In this document: piece by piece, positions 56,701 through 64,000 of the stretch
Layout: each line of letters opens with the position of its first letter
How positions within the stretch are numbered: position 1 is the stretch's first letter
Source: Engraulis encrasicolus
Taxonomy: Eukaryota; Chordata; Actinopteri; Clupeiformes; Engraulidae
Direction of reading: 5' to 3'
NCBI RefSeq assembly: GCF_034702125.1
Contig: NC_085876.1
Span: 17,750,014-17,814,013 of the forward strand
Length of the DNA stretch: 64,000 bases
The notes under the pieces: model-generated
The model's database searches: none
What the model was told of the DNA's origin: nothing
What the model saw: the letters and a program-made list of their open reading frames with translations, nothing else
Translations under genes and position numbers: made by a program

Positions 56701-56851
56701 CTGATACAGAACATTGTCTTTTGACATGTCTGACATTTGTACTGACTTTTTTTTGTTGTTGTTGCATTTTTGACCCCTCTGTAGACTACAAGTTCATATG
56801 TTAAATGGAGCCTTGCTGGCACTTCTCTTCCCTGTGGTAAACACCAGACTG
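46036..56851 (+). CDS. tmem164: TMEM164, first three coding exons (3' end beyond window)
   Basis: Exons 46036-46395, 53788-53837 and 56785-56851 join in frame to 159 codons (human about 297). [40 protein letters not shown] and [20 protein letters not shown] match human TMEM164 almost word for word. So do IFLLACPPC and [18 protein letters not shown] across the joins. This is a multi-pass membrane protein. Published work on the human protein describes it as an acyltransferase that makes arachidonoyl ether phospholipids and promotes ferroptosis, with a key cysteine in the conserved NPCH segment (here Cys113). The linker after the first membrane span is shorter than in human. The next exon (LPFELEIYYIQ-like) was not found before 64000, so the gene continues to the right. 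Confidence 0.94.
46473..46529. repeat. paired poly-G runs
   Basis: G12 at 46473-46484 and G19 at 46511-46529, separated by a short T-rich spacer with T9. Run lengths may be assembly-sensitive. Confidence 0.8.
47665..47777. repeat. (GA)n microsatellite, interrupted
   Basis: About 113 bp of GA with one GGGATGAG break near 47713, inside the 46416-48400 element. Confidence 0.95.
48406..50774. other. tmem164 intron 1, no recognisable gene
   Basis: 50400-50485 is a reversed LINE-like 3' tail (TTATTTGTTGCATGGCGCC, then AATAATAATAA). The rest shows nothing I can name. Confidence 0.45.
50775..51082. mobile_element. TIR element (AAGGTACACTGTGCA family), copy 2
   Basis: Ends TTAAAGGTGCATTGTGTAA and ACACAGTGCAACTTTAA are inverted. 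It is homologous to 3143-3506 and lies in tmem164 intron 1. Confidence 0.6.
51264..51352. repeat. short tandem array (AACCTTGTAATCTTGTAACC)
   Basis: Two to three imperfect units of CTTGTAATCTTGTAACCGTG and CTAACCTTGTAA. Confidence 0.7.
51574..53339 (+). mobile_element. non-autonomous hAT element (TAGAGTTCTCAACGGG), copy 1, 1766 bp
   Basis: Inverted ends TAGAGTTCTCAACGGG and CCCGTTGAGAACTCTA, inside 8-bp flanks GTAGGCC(T) (one T lost on the left). Terminal regions are rich in CCCGACCC/GGGTCGG. Closely similar along its length to the inverted copy at 59843-61549. No conserved open frame between copies. Confidence 0.85.
53788..53837 (+). CDS. tmem164: tmem164 coding exon 2
   Basis: 50 nt encoding [16 protein letters not shown] plus two bases. 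Acceptor TTTGCTCCATAG, donor GTGAGT. A small exon lying between two inverted hAT copies. Confidence 0.93.
53941..54076 (-). mobile_element. tRNA-like SINE fragment, reverse
   Basis: TTTATTGGGACAGAACACTG, then GGACTCAAACCTGGGTCCCC (B-box complement) and CAGCATGCTGCACCAAAGC. Confidence 0.6.
54345..54441. repeat. foldback element C with GAAACGTT core
   Basis: Short arms GCTGGAGCACACTG / CAGAGTGCTCCAGC. The core on the minus strand reads GAAGAAGGTGTAGCAACTAC then GAAACGTTAG, with AATAAAGTC further on. Confidence 0.65.
55082..55930. repeat. interspersed repeat (GCATTTGGCAGATGC family), split by foldback D
   Basis: ACATTACATTGCATTGCAC start, GAGGACATAATCATAGCC, then after 55544 AGTCTTGCTGCCTCTGGG and GGCAGGGCCAGGCGGCC. 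Homologous to 25598-26520. Confidence 0.65.
55249..55544. repeat. foldback element D with GAAACGTT core, 120-bp arms
   Basis: Arms over 120 bp, from GTGAAGAAAAAGGAGTCGCA inward to ATGGGATGCAAACGT, nearly identical when inverted. The right arm keeps GATGGGCTAGACCCGAAACG then TTTGCATCCC; the left has GTGTCGGG at that place. Confidence 0.8.
56380..56580. repeat. TTTTCACACCTGGTCCC repeat fragment
   Basis: GTGTAATCACTTGAGGAGGG to GAGGACCAGGTGTGCAAATACCC; the same family segment as 62399-62652. Confidence 0.65.
56785..56851 (+). CDS. tmem164: tmem164 coding exon 3
   Basis: 67 nt encoding [20 protein letters not shown] then RL, against human [22 protein letters not shown]. Acceptor CCCTCTGTAG, donor GTGAGT. 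It completes the phase-2 codon of exon 2 (AG+A, Arg). Confidence 0.94.
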
Positions 56852-57011
56852 GTGAGTATGACTGCAGCCTTTCCCACACACCACATCATGCTGGATGCAG
56901 CTATTTTTGCCACTTAACCCATTTTGTCCTAAGCCCTTTTTGGGAAAGGATGCCCTCTGCCTATTAAATCCTAAATATCTCAGCCTCTGAAGCACATCAA
57001 AACATGAAATA

Positions 57012-58620
57012 CAGTGCCCTCCATTATTATTGGCACCCCTGGTTGAGATGTGTTTTTCAGCTTCCAATTATTATTATTTTCTCTAAATAATATGGGACCT
57101 TAATGGAAAAAAAGAGAAAATTCCAACCTTCAATACAAGTGCATTTATTCAGTGGGGAAAAAATCCCACATAAAGAAATAATTATTTGACATCAAATAAT
57201 GTGTATCACAATTATTAGCACCCCTGTTGTTAATATGTTGTACAACCCCCTTTTGCCAACAAAACAGCACATAATCTTCTCCTATAATGTTTCACAAGAT
57301 GGGAAAAGACAGAAAGAGGGATCTTCAGCCATTCCTCTTTGCAGAATCTCTCTAAATCATCCAGAGACCTGGGTCCTCTCCTCTGTACTCTCCTCTTCAG
57401 CTCACCCCACAGGTTCTCAATGGGGTTGAGGTCTGGGGACTGAGATGGCCATGGGAGGAGCTTGATTTTGTGTCTGGTGAACCATTTCTGTGTAGATTTG
57501 GCCATATGTTTAGGGTCATTGTCCTGCTGAAAGACCCAGTGACGACCCATCTTCAGCTTTCGGGCAGAGGGCAACAGATTTTGATTTAAAATGTCCTGGT
57601 ATTTCAAAGCATTCATGATGCCATGCACCCTAACAAGGTTCCCAGGGCCTTTGGAAGCGAAACAGCCCCACAGCATCACTGACCCACCCCCATACTTCAC
57701 AGTGGGTATGAGGGGCTTTTCAGCATGCGCATCTTTCGTGGCACGCCAGACCCACTTAGAGTGTTTGTTGCCAAAAAGCTCAATCTTGGTCTCATCTGAC
57801 CAAAGCACACGGTCCCAGTTGAAGCCCCAATACCGCTTGGCGAACTCCAGACGTTTGCGTTTATGATTGTGGGTGAGGAAAGGTTTTCTCCGTGCATGCC
57901 TCCCAAACAGCTTGTTGGCGTGTAGACAGCGCCTGATGGTTGATTTGGACACTTTGTGACCCCAGGATGCTACCATTTGTTGTAATTCTGTAACAGTGAG
58001 CTTTGGAGATCTTTTGATTTCTCTTACCATCCTCCTCACTGTGCGTGGTGGCAAAATAAACTTGGGTCCTCGTCCAGGCTTGTTTACCACTGTTCCAGTT
58101 GTTTTGAACTTCGTAATTATTCCTCTCACAGTGGATATGGGCAGCTGCAGTTGAGTGGCAATCTTCTTGTAGCCTCTGCCTGACCTGTGAAGGTCGACGC
58201 ACATCTGCCTTACTTGTATGCTGTGTTCCTTTGTCTTTCCCATGTTTAAGAGTGGATAAGAGAAATGGCCTCGGTGTCACGTCATATTTATACCCCAGGG
58301 AAACAGGAAGTGATGAATTACTAATTAAATGTTCCTACATACTCTGGTAAACTTTGTAAACTACTGTAGAAATGACAGAAATGCTTCAATTATATTTATT
58401 TCCTGGGAATTGTTAAGGGTGCCAATAATTGTGGAACAGGTGATTTAATGAAAAAGAATTGTCAGGGATTTTTTTTATTTTCCTACAATTCATTTGAGTT
58501 GAAGGCTACATTTTCCTAAATTTTTCAGTGTGACAGTATTCTTCTGCAATAAACACTGAATTTATTTTAAGGCTTTTAACACATCTCAACCAGGGGTGCC
58601 AATAATTATGGAGGGCACTG
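57012..58620 (-). mobile_element. complete Tc1-like transposon, 1609 bp
   Basis: Inverted ends CAGTGCCCTCCATTATTAT (left) and CAGTGCCCTCCATAATTAT (right, complement), continuing through GGCACCCCTGGTTGAGATG, flanked by TA on both sides. It carries one full-length transposase gene. The paralogous MITE at 22886-23113 shows the pre-insertion sequence. Confidence 0.95.
57230..58243 (-). CDS. Tc1-family transposase, uninterrupted
   Basis: 337-residue open frame with no stop or frameshift. Paired-like helix-turn-helix DNA-binding region at residues 1-110 (MGKTKEHSIQVRQMCVDLHR; KIATQLQLPISTVRGII; GRGPKFILPPRT GRPR-like hook). DDE catalytic domain with D150 (VLWSDETKIELFG), D241 (FQQDNDPKH) and E276 (SPDLNPIENLWGELKRR), spaced DD34E as in Tc1. 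The glycine-rich GGGSVMLWGCF box is present. Length is normal for Tc1 transposases (about 340). It catalyses cut-and-paste transposition at TA. With intact ends it could be active or recently active; in fish most copies are dead, so activity needs proof. Confidence 0.96.
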   Translation of the reverse strand: MGKTKEHSIQVRQMCVDLHRSGRGYKKIATQLQLPISTVRGIITKFKTTGTVVNKPGRGPKFILPPRTVRRMVREIKRSPKLTVTELQQMVASWGHKVSKSTIRRCLHANKLFGRHARRKPFLTHNHKRKRLEFAKRYWGFNWDRVLWSDETKIELFGNKHSKWVWRATKDAHAEKPLIPTVKYGGGSVMLWGCFASKGPGNLVRVHGIMNALKYQDILNQNLLPSARKLKMGRHWVFQQDNDPKHMAKSTQKWFTRHKIKLLPWPSQSPDLNPIENLWGELKRRVQRRGPRSLDDLERFCKEEWLKIPLSVFSHLVKHYRRRLCAVLLAKGGCTTY

Positions 58621-59608
58621 TAAGTTGCTAGAACCTTCATGCTCTTTCTTGCTCCAGAATGTGTTCATTCAGCTCAAACATACCCACATTTTTATTAAAA
58701 CAGCTCAAATCTCAAGAACCCTAATGCAGCGTATATGTTGCTCCAGGACACAATGGGTTATGTCAATGGACATTATGTGAATGTCAATTACCAGAGGCAT
58801 CAAAAGTAAAAGTAAATTCTTGGTGCGAGTACAACTCTAGACATTACATAGCTGTTACATAATTTTCTCCATTGTACCTAATGAGGTAGATAGACTGTGT
58901 TGTTACTGAAAAACACTTCAAACCTAACAAGAACCCACCACAACCTTGATCCAGCCTGCAGAGTCAGCTGATCGTAAGTAGGGCATACAAGTGGACTTTT
59001 TACTCAGATAAGTTATCTGTGTTGGAAGGAAACTCTTTTTTTTACTTTTACTTTTACTTTTGACACGGACCAGGAAGCTTAGGAAGCCATTGCTTTTCCA
59101 AACCATCCCCTAAGGGATGAAGTAGATCAAGCGTATTGCAACCTTGGTGAACCAGACCTGTAAAACATGTCAAGCTTGATCTGATAGGGTTTTCACACCT
59201 GGTCCCCTTATGCCATTTAAGTGAACTCAGAACTGTGACTCAGCATTTTATGTGCATATGTGAACGCTCCAAAGTGTACCTAGACCCCTTGGAAGTGAAC
59301 CGTACTGAGACCTTTATTGACATGATCTCAGTACGCAGGACCGTCGTTAGACCTATTTTAGGGGGGCCTTAGCCCCCCCTACATTAGTATTAGCCCCCCC
59401 TTTCACGATTTTGAAAAAAAAAAAAAACTTTTTTTTTTTAAAGCATTCTTCAAAAGCAAATGCAGTAAAGCACTGAATACGAACCACCAAGAAGGCAAAT
59501 TAATCTGAATACAAGTTCCTGTTTGCTTATTTATTGTTTAATGCCACTTATATCCTACTGCACAGCAATAAAAGCAGGGTGCACAGCAATATGTTATGCG
59601 GGGGGGAA

Positions 59609-61979
59609 ACATTTTTTCATTTTTTCATTTGTCCTTTATTTAGCCAGGATTGTCCCATTGAGACTACAGTCTCTTCTGCCAGGGAGTCCTGGTCAAAATG
59701 GCAGCATACATATAGTTACAGACACAGACAAACACATAGACAAAAAGGAAAATAAATGTACAAAAAACATATTAAGAAGAATAAATTTACATAAAACGTA
59801 TTTTGAGATAATAAAGTAGCTTATGTGCTGCATAGTCAGAAATAGAGTTCTCAACGGGTCGGGTCAGCCCGAAAAACCCGACGGACCCTTTGGGTTCGGG
59901 CCGGGTTCGGGTCGAAAATATAAGCATATGGCTCGGGTCGGTTCGGTCCGCGGGCTCAATCTTTTCCGCCCAGTGAAAAAAAAAAACAGTTCTGCTGCTT
60001 ACCGTGAATCATGGCGAATTTCCCCTTGATGGGTCAGTAAAGCTAGACCTAGAATCTATCTATCTAAATATAGGCCTATGTAGGCCTGCGTAACGAAGGT
60101 CTGGCAGGCTGCTGCATGCAACCTTGCGCAGTGCTTAATTTGTAAATCACAAGGTACCAGAACGCAAAACAAACATCACATCACAGCGATGATGAGTTGG
60201 AAAGAGGTCCCGGAACGCACAGAAAAACTACATTGGCTACATTGAGTCCCATGTCAGCTCATGGAACCATACTTTTGTTTCTTAATACAAGGTACGGTTG
60301 GCAATCCAATGACTATTTTAAACAACAGCCATAGTAGGCCTAGCATATTAAATGCTATAATGACAACAACCAATATTTTTAGTTTGATCGCTAACTTTAT
60401 TGCTTAGTAGTCTCAGCAAATGCAGTGCATGGAAATTATGTTTTCCCCATGAGGTGAAACGAAACCGAAGCGGTCTTCTACATAGGCTATAGGCCTACTA
60501 GAAAGGACAGTGGCTTTCCAATTAGGTTATCCTTTCCACGTATTCACACAACGTTGGCATATGCGTATTAAACGTTAAATCCACGCTTTGTTGGCGACTT
60601 TGTTGCATGTAATTTGGCTAATCAGCATGTGCTGTTGCGATATGCCACTTCACTATTTAAATGGCTCGTGCACCGATGGTAAGCGAGCGGCAGCGAAGGT
60701 GCCGGTAGACTTGGCTTTTCAAACTGACTGTCTGTTCGCGCTGCGGTCTGGTTGAAAATCCCCTCAGCAAATGTTTTATTTGGAGCGTGTAGGCCCTGTT
60801 TGAATGAAATATCACCTTGTCTTTGCTGTTTTCGTGCTCAAATTGACTTTTAAGCAACTGTCGGGTCTTGGGGCGCACACACATGCGGAGCGCTCGCCAG
60901 CCGAGGAAGATCTCATCCTCTCACCTAGGCTATCTGGCTTTTTTGCTACATGACTGATCAATGCACCAACCGTAGCCCAGGTGCCACTAGAAATTAGTAT
61001 GTCCAAAACCTTGTGTGCCGACCAAAATTTTATGAAACTTTTAAACAATGTTTGGCACAGCAGGCTCTCCATTTCATCCACGCATATGAACAAACAAGGA
61101 GGGAGGGGCAACTTCACGTAGCCTACATTTAATCAGATACACGGGGTGGAAATGTAGCCTAGTAAGCCTACATTTAGAAGTCAAAACAAAAGGTGGATAG
61201 ATTGTTGTTGCCGTGAAGAGGCGGTTATTGAAATCGCGCTGTGGATGATTCTGCTTAAATAGCAAGAACGTTTCCCCATTTCATATTATGTTTCTATTGT
61301 GGAAAATATCTTTTCACTAGGTTTTTAAGTGGGTTATGCAATTTACTGCACATAAGTGCCCTTAAAGACCCACCACAACCCGTCATTCTCCATAGGATAA
61401 CGTGGGGAAACTCGACCCCCGACTTCGGGCCTCGGGCCGGGTTCGGTTAGATAATTCTAGTGATGTGTCGGGTAACATCGGGCTCGGGCTTTAAAAGCCA
61501 CGGGTCGGGTAGGGTCGGGTTGACATTTTCAGGCCCGTTGAGAACTCTAGTCAGAAACAATGACACTCCTCCGTGTATACTTTATTAATTTCCCTCTTAA
61601 AAGTCTCTAATGAGGGCAGAGAGTCCATACATAATAACTCATTCCATAGATATGGGGCATAAAAAGAAAAGCCTGTTTTCCCTAATTCAGTGCGAGGAGT
61701 ACAAGACTGTAGTAGTAACTTGTGTGAGGAACGTGTGCCATAAGATAAAGTACAAAAAGACAATAAATTACAGATATAATAGGGAAGTTTGCCCAACAGT
61801 GCCTTTGCAATAAAAAGTAACATATGCAATTTACGCCTTAAATACAAGGATGGCCATTGGACTTTAGAGTACAGATCACAATGGTGGGTTCTTGAGGGGG
61901 CACCTGTTACAAATCGCAATGCTGAATGCTGAACATAATACTCATAACATAACATAATAATATTCATCAGTTGAAACAT
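59609..61979 (-). pseudogene. LINE 3' end (reverse transcriptase C terminus), split by hAT copy 2
   Basis: On the minus strand 61979-61551 encodes ALRFVTGAPSRTHHCDLYSK, WPSLYLRRKLH, LLGKLPYYICNLLS and RTELGKTGFSFYAPYLWNEL, the C-terminal tail of non-LTR retrotransposon ORF2. After the hAT insertion the 3' UTR resumes at 59834 (GACCAGGACTCCCTGGC, TCTCAATGGGACAATCC, CTAAATAAAGGA) and ends in AATGAAAA repeats near 59609. 5'-truncated; family (L2/CR1-like) not firmly assigned. Confidence 0.75.
59843..61549 (-). mobile_element. non-autonomous hAT element (TAGAGTTCTCAACGGG), copy 2, 1707 bp
   Basis: Ends TAGAGTTCTCAACGGG and CCCGTTGAGAACTCTA with a perfect 8-bp duplication GTCAGAAA (59835-59842, 61550-61557). 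In opposite orientation to copy 1 at 51574-53339. Inserted into the LINE 3' fragment. Confidence 0.9.
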
Positions 61980-62141
61980 TTTAACATTAAAATGTGAATT
62001 AAAAAAAAAAATCCACTGTAACTAGTGTTTAAAAATCGGTATGGTGCTCTTAAAATAATTGTTCAAGAAGACGCTTATGCACACCTCTGTAGGTGGGCAG
62101 GTGGGTAGGATATTATCCCAGTGGGGTTGTCATTGAAGTGT

Positions 62142-62262
62142 AAAGAAATCCTGCACACTGTCCATTCCACCAACAAACTTAAATACAACATGAAGAAGGT
62201 CGGATGACCGAAACAATGTATTAAAGTTTGTTGGTGGAATGGACAGTGTGTGGGATTTCTTT
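62142..62262. repeat. foldback element E with GAAAC core
   Basis: Arms of about 39 bp (AAAGAAATCCTGCACACTGT left, complement right) around the core GAAGAAGGTCGGATGACCG then AAACAATGTATTAAAG. Confidence 0.75.
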
Positions 62263-62879
62263 GCTCTTAAAATAATGAATTCATAGACAAAACCTTAGCA
62301 GGTGCGCTGAAAAAATTCCGGCGCGCGCTATGAACACACATTTTCTTCCTCTAGGGCTAAGCCCCCCCTGTCTCTCAAACCTAGTGACGGGCCTGTGTCT
62401 TGAAAAGTCAGACTTGTGACTAGATTTAATCACTTAAGGAGAGCTCTAGATGACCTGGTGTGATCAAAAAGATGACTCGCACACCATAAAAGCCTAACAT
62501 GACCAGAAAAATTTGCGGGTTCTTTTTTGAAATAATCTCACAATATGAATAAAAACAGAACTGAGTCCTTTTGCTGTCGGTTCACTCTTTGGTCCACTTA
62601 AAGAGGACTGAGTTCATTTCACTTGAAGGGCACTGGGTGTGAAAATACCCTGAGTGTCACCTTAAGATTTTTCACCCCCTGCTGTGTTGGATGGAATGCG
62701 TTATCTGCATTTTCTTTGAAGGGGATCACTGGCACATTTGGAGCTAAATTCAAAGAAAAAATGTGGAACTTGACGCCAAACTTTCAATTTGGATTCCTCT
62801 GCCCCTTGCCCTTTTCTGCTCCCTAAACCGTTATCCAAACCATTTATTAGCCAACATGGCTAATGGGCCGACCAGAGTG

Positions 62880-63745
62880 GGACGGCTGTATGTATGAGGC
62901 TTTTTGCTCTGTGTGTATCTGAGAGAAGCAACCAGCTGATAGCTAAGCTAAGCTAGGTTTCGGGCCACCAGGCGTTGCTGGTTTTGAAAACAAGCAGAAA
63001 AAAAATACTCGACTTGTTTTTAGAAAAATGGGTCGACGTAAACCTTTATTGGCAACGTGTAACGGAGGCTAACTAGCACAGAGTTGGCGTGGAACGTTGG
63101 TAAACCTCCCTCCGATAGCCTCATACAGTCTCGTGCCGTTGGGCCGAGAGACTAGTCTCTTGGCCCAGCGGTATCGTACTGTATCTCCCATTGCCGAACC
63201 GTTGTAGTTGACAAGGATGCAGGTTCGATCCCTGAGGGGGGTGAACAGGTGCAAGATGACCTCCGTCACAGTGGTGCCGCTGACCCGGGATGGGAGTGAG
63301 GTTTAAGGGGGAGAGTGTAACGGAGGCTAACTAGCACAGAGTTTGCGTGGAACGTTGGTAAACCTCCCTCCGATAGCCTCATACAGTCTCGTGCCGTTGG
63401 GCCGAGAGACTAGTCTCTTGGCCCAGCGGTATCGTACTATGTCTCCCATTGCCGAACCGTTGTAGTTGACGAGGATGCAGGTTCGATCCCCGAGGGGGGT
63501 GAACAGGTGCAAGATGACCTCCGTCACAAACGCCTTCTTTCGATGTGACGCAACACAGAAAGGCTTTCGTGATTCGCTCGTTTCTCTGCCTTGTTTACGT
63601 TAATTGGGAAACACCGGGAAATACAGCCAGCCAAGTTGACGCACCGCTATGAGGGCCTTGCATGTGAGTTTAACTTGGGGTGACCGTCCGATGTTCAAAA
63701 GGAGTGAGTAAAACTGTGTTTTATCGGAAGTTGGCCTTTAAAAAT
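62880..63745 (-). repeat. interspersed repeat R, copy 2 (split by LTR element)
   Basis: Reverse-orientation homologue of 3507-3880, interrupted at GGCAACG by 63058-63528. It runs from TGTATGAGGC through AGCTAAGCTAAGCTAGG to the TCGGAAGTTGGCC end. Confidence 0.7.
63058..63528 (+). mobile_element. TRIM-like miniature LTR element, copy 2
   Basis: Two direct 213-bp repeats (63058-63270, 63316-63528; about five differences by eye), each TGTAACGGAGG...CCTCCGTCACA. They flank 45 bp that begins G-TGGTGCCGCTGACCCGGG (primer-binding-site position) and ends AAGGGGGAGAG (polypurine position). A perfect 4-bp duplication AACG lies at 63054-63057 and 63529-63532. The empty site GGCAACGCC is preserved in the paralogous repeat at 3507-3880. 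LTRs hold TGGCCCAGCGG (63161) and GGTTCGATCCC (63222), good pol III A- and B-box matches. No protein-coding capacity. Confidence 0.82.
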
Positions 63746-64000
63746 ATAGAATTTGAGGGTTGCCCAAATATGCAGAACGATTTGTTATTTTTTTGCCTTT
63801 TAATTGTAACTGATCCCCTATTATAATCACTAAAGTGTCAAATTCGGTTTGGTAATGTCAGATCTTGAATAGTAATCTCAGTTTTATGACTTTTGAGAGA
63901 ACCAGGAGGAGACATCTCTCCAGACGGAGTTTGTCTCAGACAAGGGTTATCACTTAGCTTAACTGACCTGCATGATTATTCTTCTTTGGTGCACTTTTAC
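63746..64000. other. right edge, tmem164 intron 3, nothing recognised
   Basis: No exon matching the next tmem164 segment and no repeat with clear ends. Confidence 0.5.

Larger units (their letters stand above)
56918..58757. mobile_element. piggyBac-type MITE, copy 2, containing a Tc1 element
   Basis: Outer ends CCCATTTTGTCCTAAGCCC and AGGACACAATGGG with flanks TTAA (56914-56917) and TTAT (58758-58761). Homologous to 22886-23113 but split at CATGAAA-TA by 57012-58620. In tmem164 intron 3. Confidence 0.8.
59336..62396. mobile_element. element X (CAGGACCGTCGTTAGA ends), second nesting level
   Basis: Ends CAGGACCGTCGTTAGACC and TAGTGACGGGCCTG are approximately inverted, with TTAGCCCCCCCT / AGGGCTAAGCCCCCCC just inside. 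No clear target duplication. It contains the LINE fragment and hAT copy 2. Confidence 0.55.
59189..62652. mobile_element. TTTTCACACCTGGTCCC element, split by nested insertions
   Basis: Left part 59189-59335 starts TTTTCACACCTGGTCCCC; right part 62397-62652 ends GGGTGTGAAAATACCCTGA. Together they make one copy of the family seen at 34664, 40165 and 56380. Confidence 0.65.

Noticed and set aside
63069..63527. Two near-identical 66-codon minus-strand frames
   Set aside because: They are antisense shadows of the two LTRs of the miniature LTR element, not genes.
56852..64000. Next tmem164 exon (LPFELEIYYIQ-like)
   Set aside because: Read in all plus frames by eye and not found; it must lie past the right edge.

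Overview
This window is vertebrate nuclear DNA, almost certainly from a teleost fish. The evidence is three spliced genes with vertebrate protein sequences and GT-AG introns, and a very dense load of typical fish repeats: Tc1, hAT, piggyBac-type and pogo DNA transposons, tRNA-derived SINEs, LINE tails and long dinucleotide tracts. I make no species call.

Layout. Positions 1149-23910 (minus strand) hold the first 19 coding exons (1005 codons) of nup98, the Nup98-Nup96 nucleoporin precursor. Every exon phase joins cleanly, and the gene runs off the left edge inside the Nup96 part. Its non-coding first exon and a TATA-less promoter with NRF1-like and ETS/CRE-like sites lie at about 25.05-25.26 kb. 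From 25.3 to 30.7 kb there is only repeat-rich spacer. Positions 30770-40106 (minus strand) hold a complete seven-coding-exon serpinf1 (PEDF), 398 residues. From 40.1 to 45.2 kb is spacer containing a tRNA-type SINE split by a miniature LTR element. A TATA/GC-box promoter at about 45.27 kb precedes tmem164 on the plus strand. Its first three coding exons (159 codons) lie at 46036-46395, 53788-53837 and 56785-56851; the rest lies beyond the right edge. The three genes have unrelated jobs (nuclear pore and mRNA export, secreted anti-angiogenic serpin, membrane acyltransferase). serpinf1 and tmem164 are divergently arranged.

The tmem164 introns are a transposon graveyard. Intron 1 has a 2-kb hAT-like element starting 20 bp after the exon 1 splice donor, and one of two inverted 1.7-kb hAT copies. 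Intron 3 has an intact 337-codon Tc1 transposase gene inserted in a piggyBac-type MITE, and a four-deep nest of elements.

The most unusual items are: (1) two small LTR-PBS-PPT-LTR elements (about 470 bp, internal region only 43-45 bp) whose LTRs carry tRNA-like pol III boxes; (2) five foldback elements with unrelated arms but a shared GAAACGTT-type core; (3) a 621-bp terminal-inverted-repeat element built from seven copies of one 14-bp motif; and (4) serpinf1 exons 3 and 4, where three of four splice sites are embedded in tandem repeats. No operon-like system, CRISPR array or prokaryotic feature is present.
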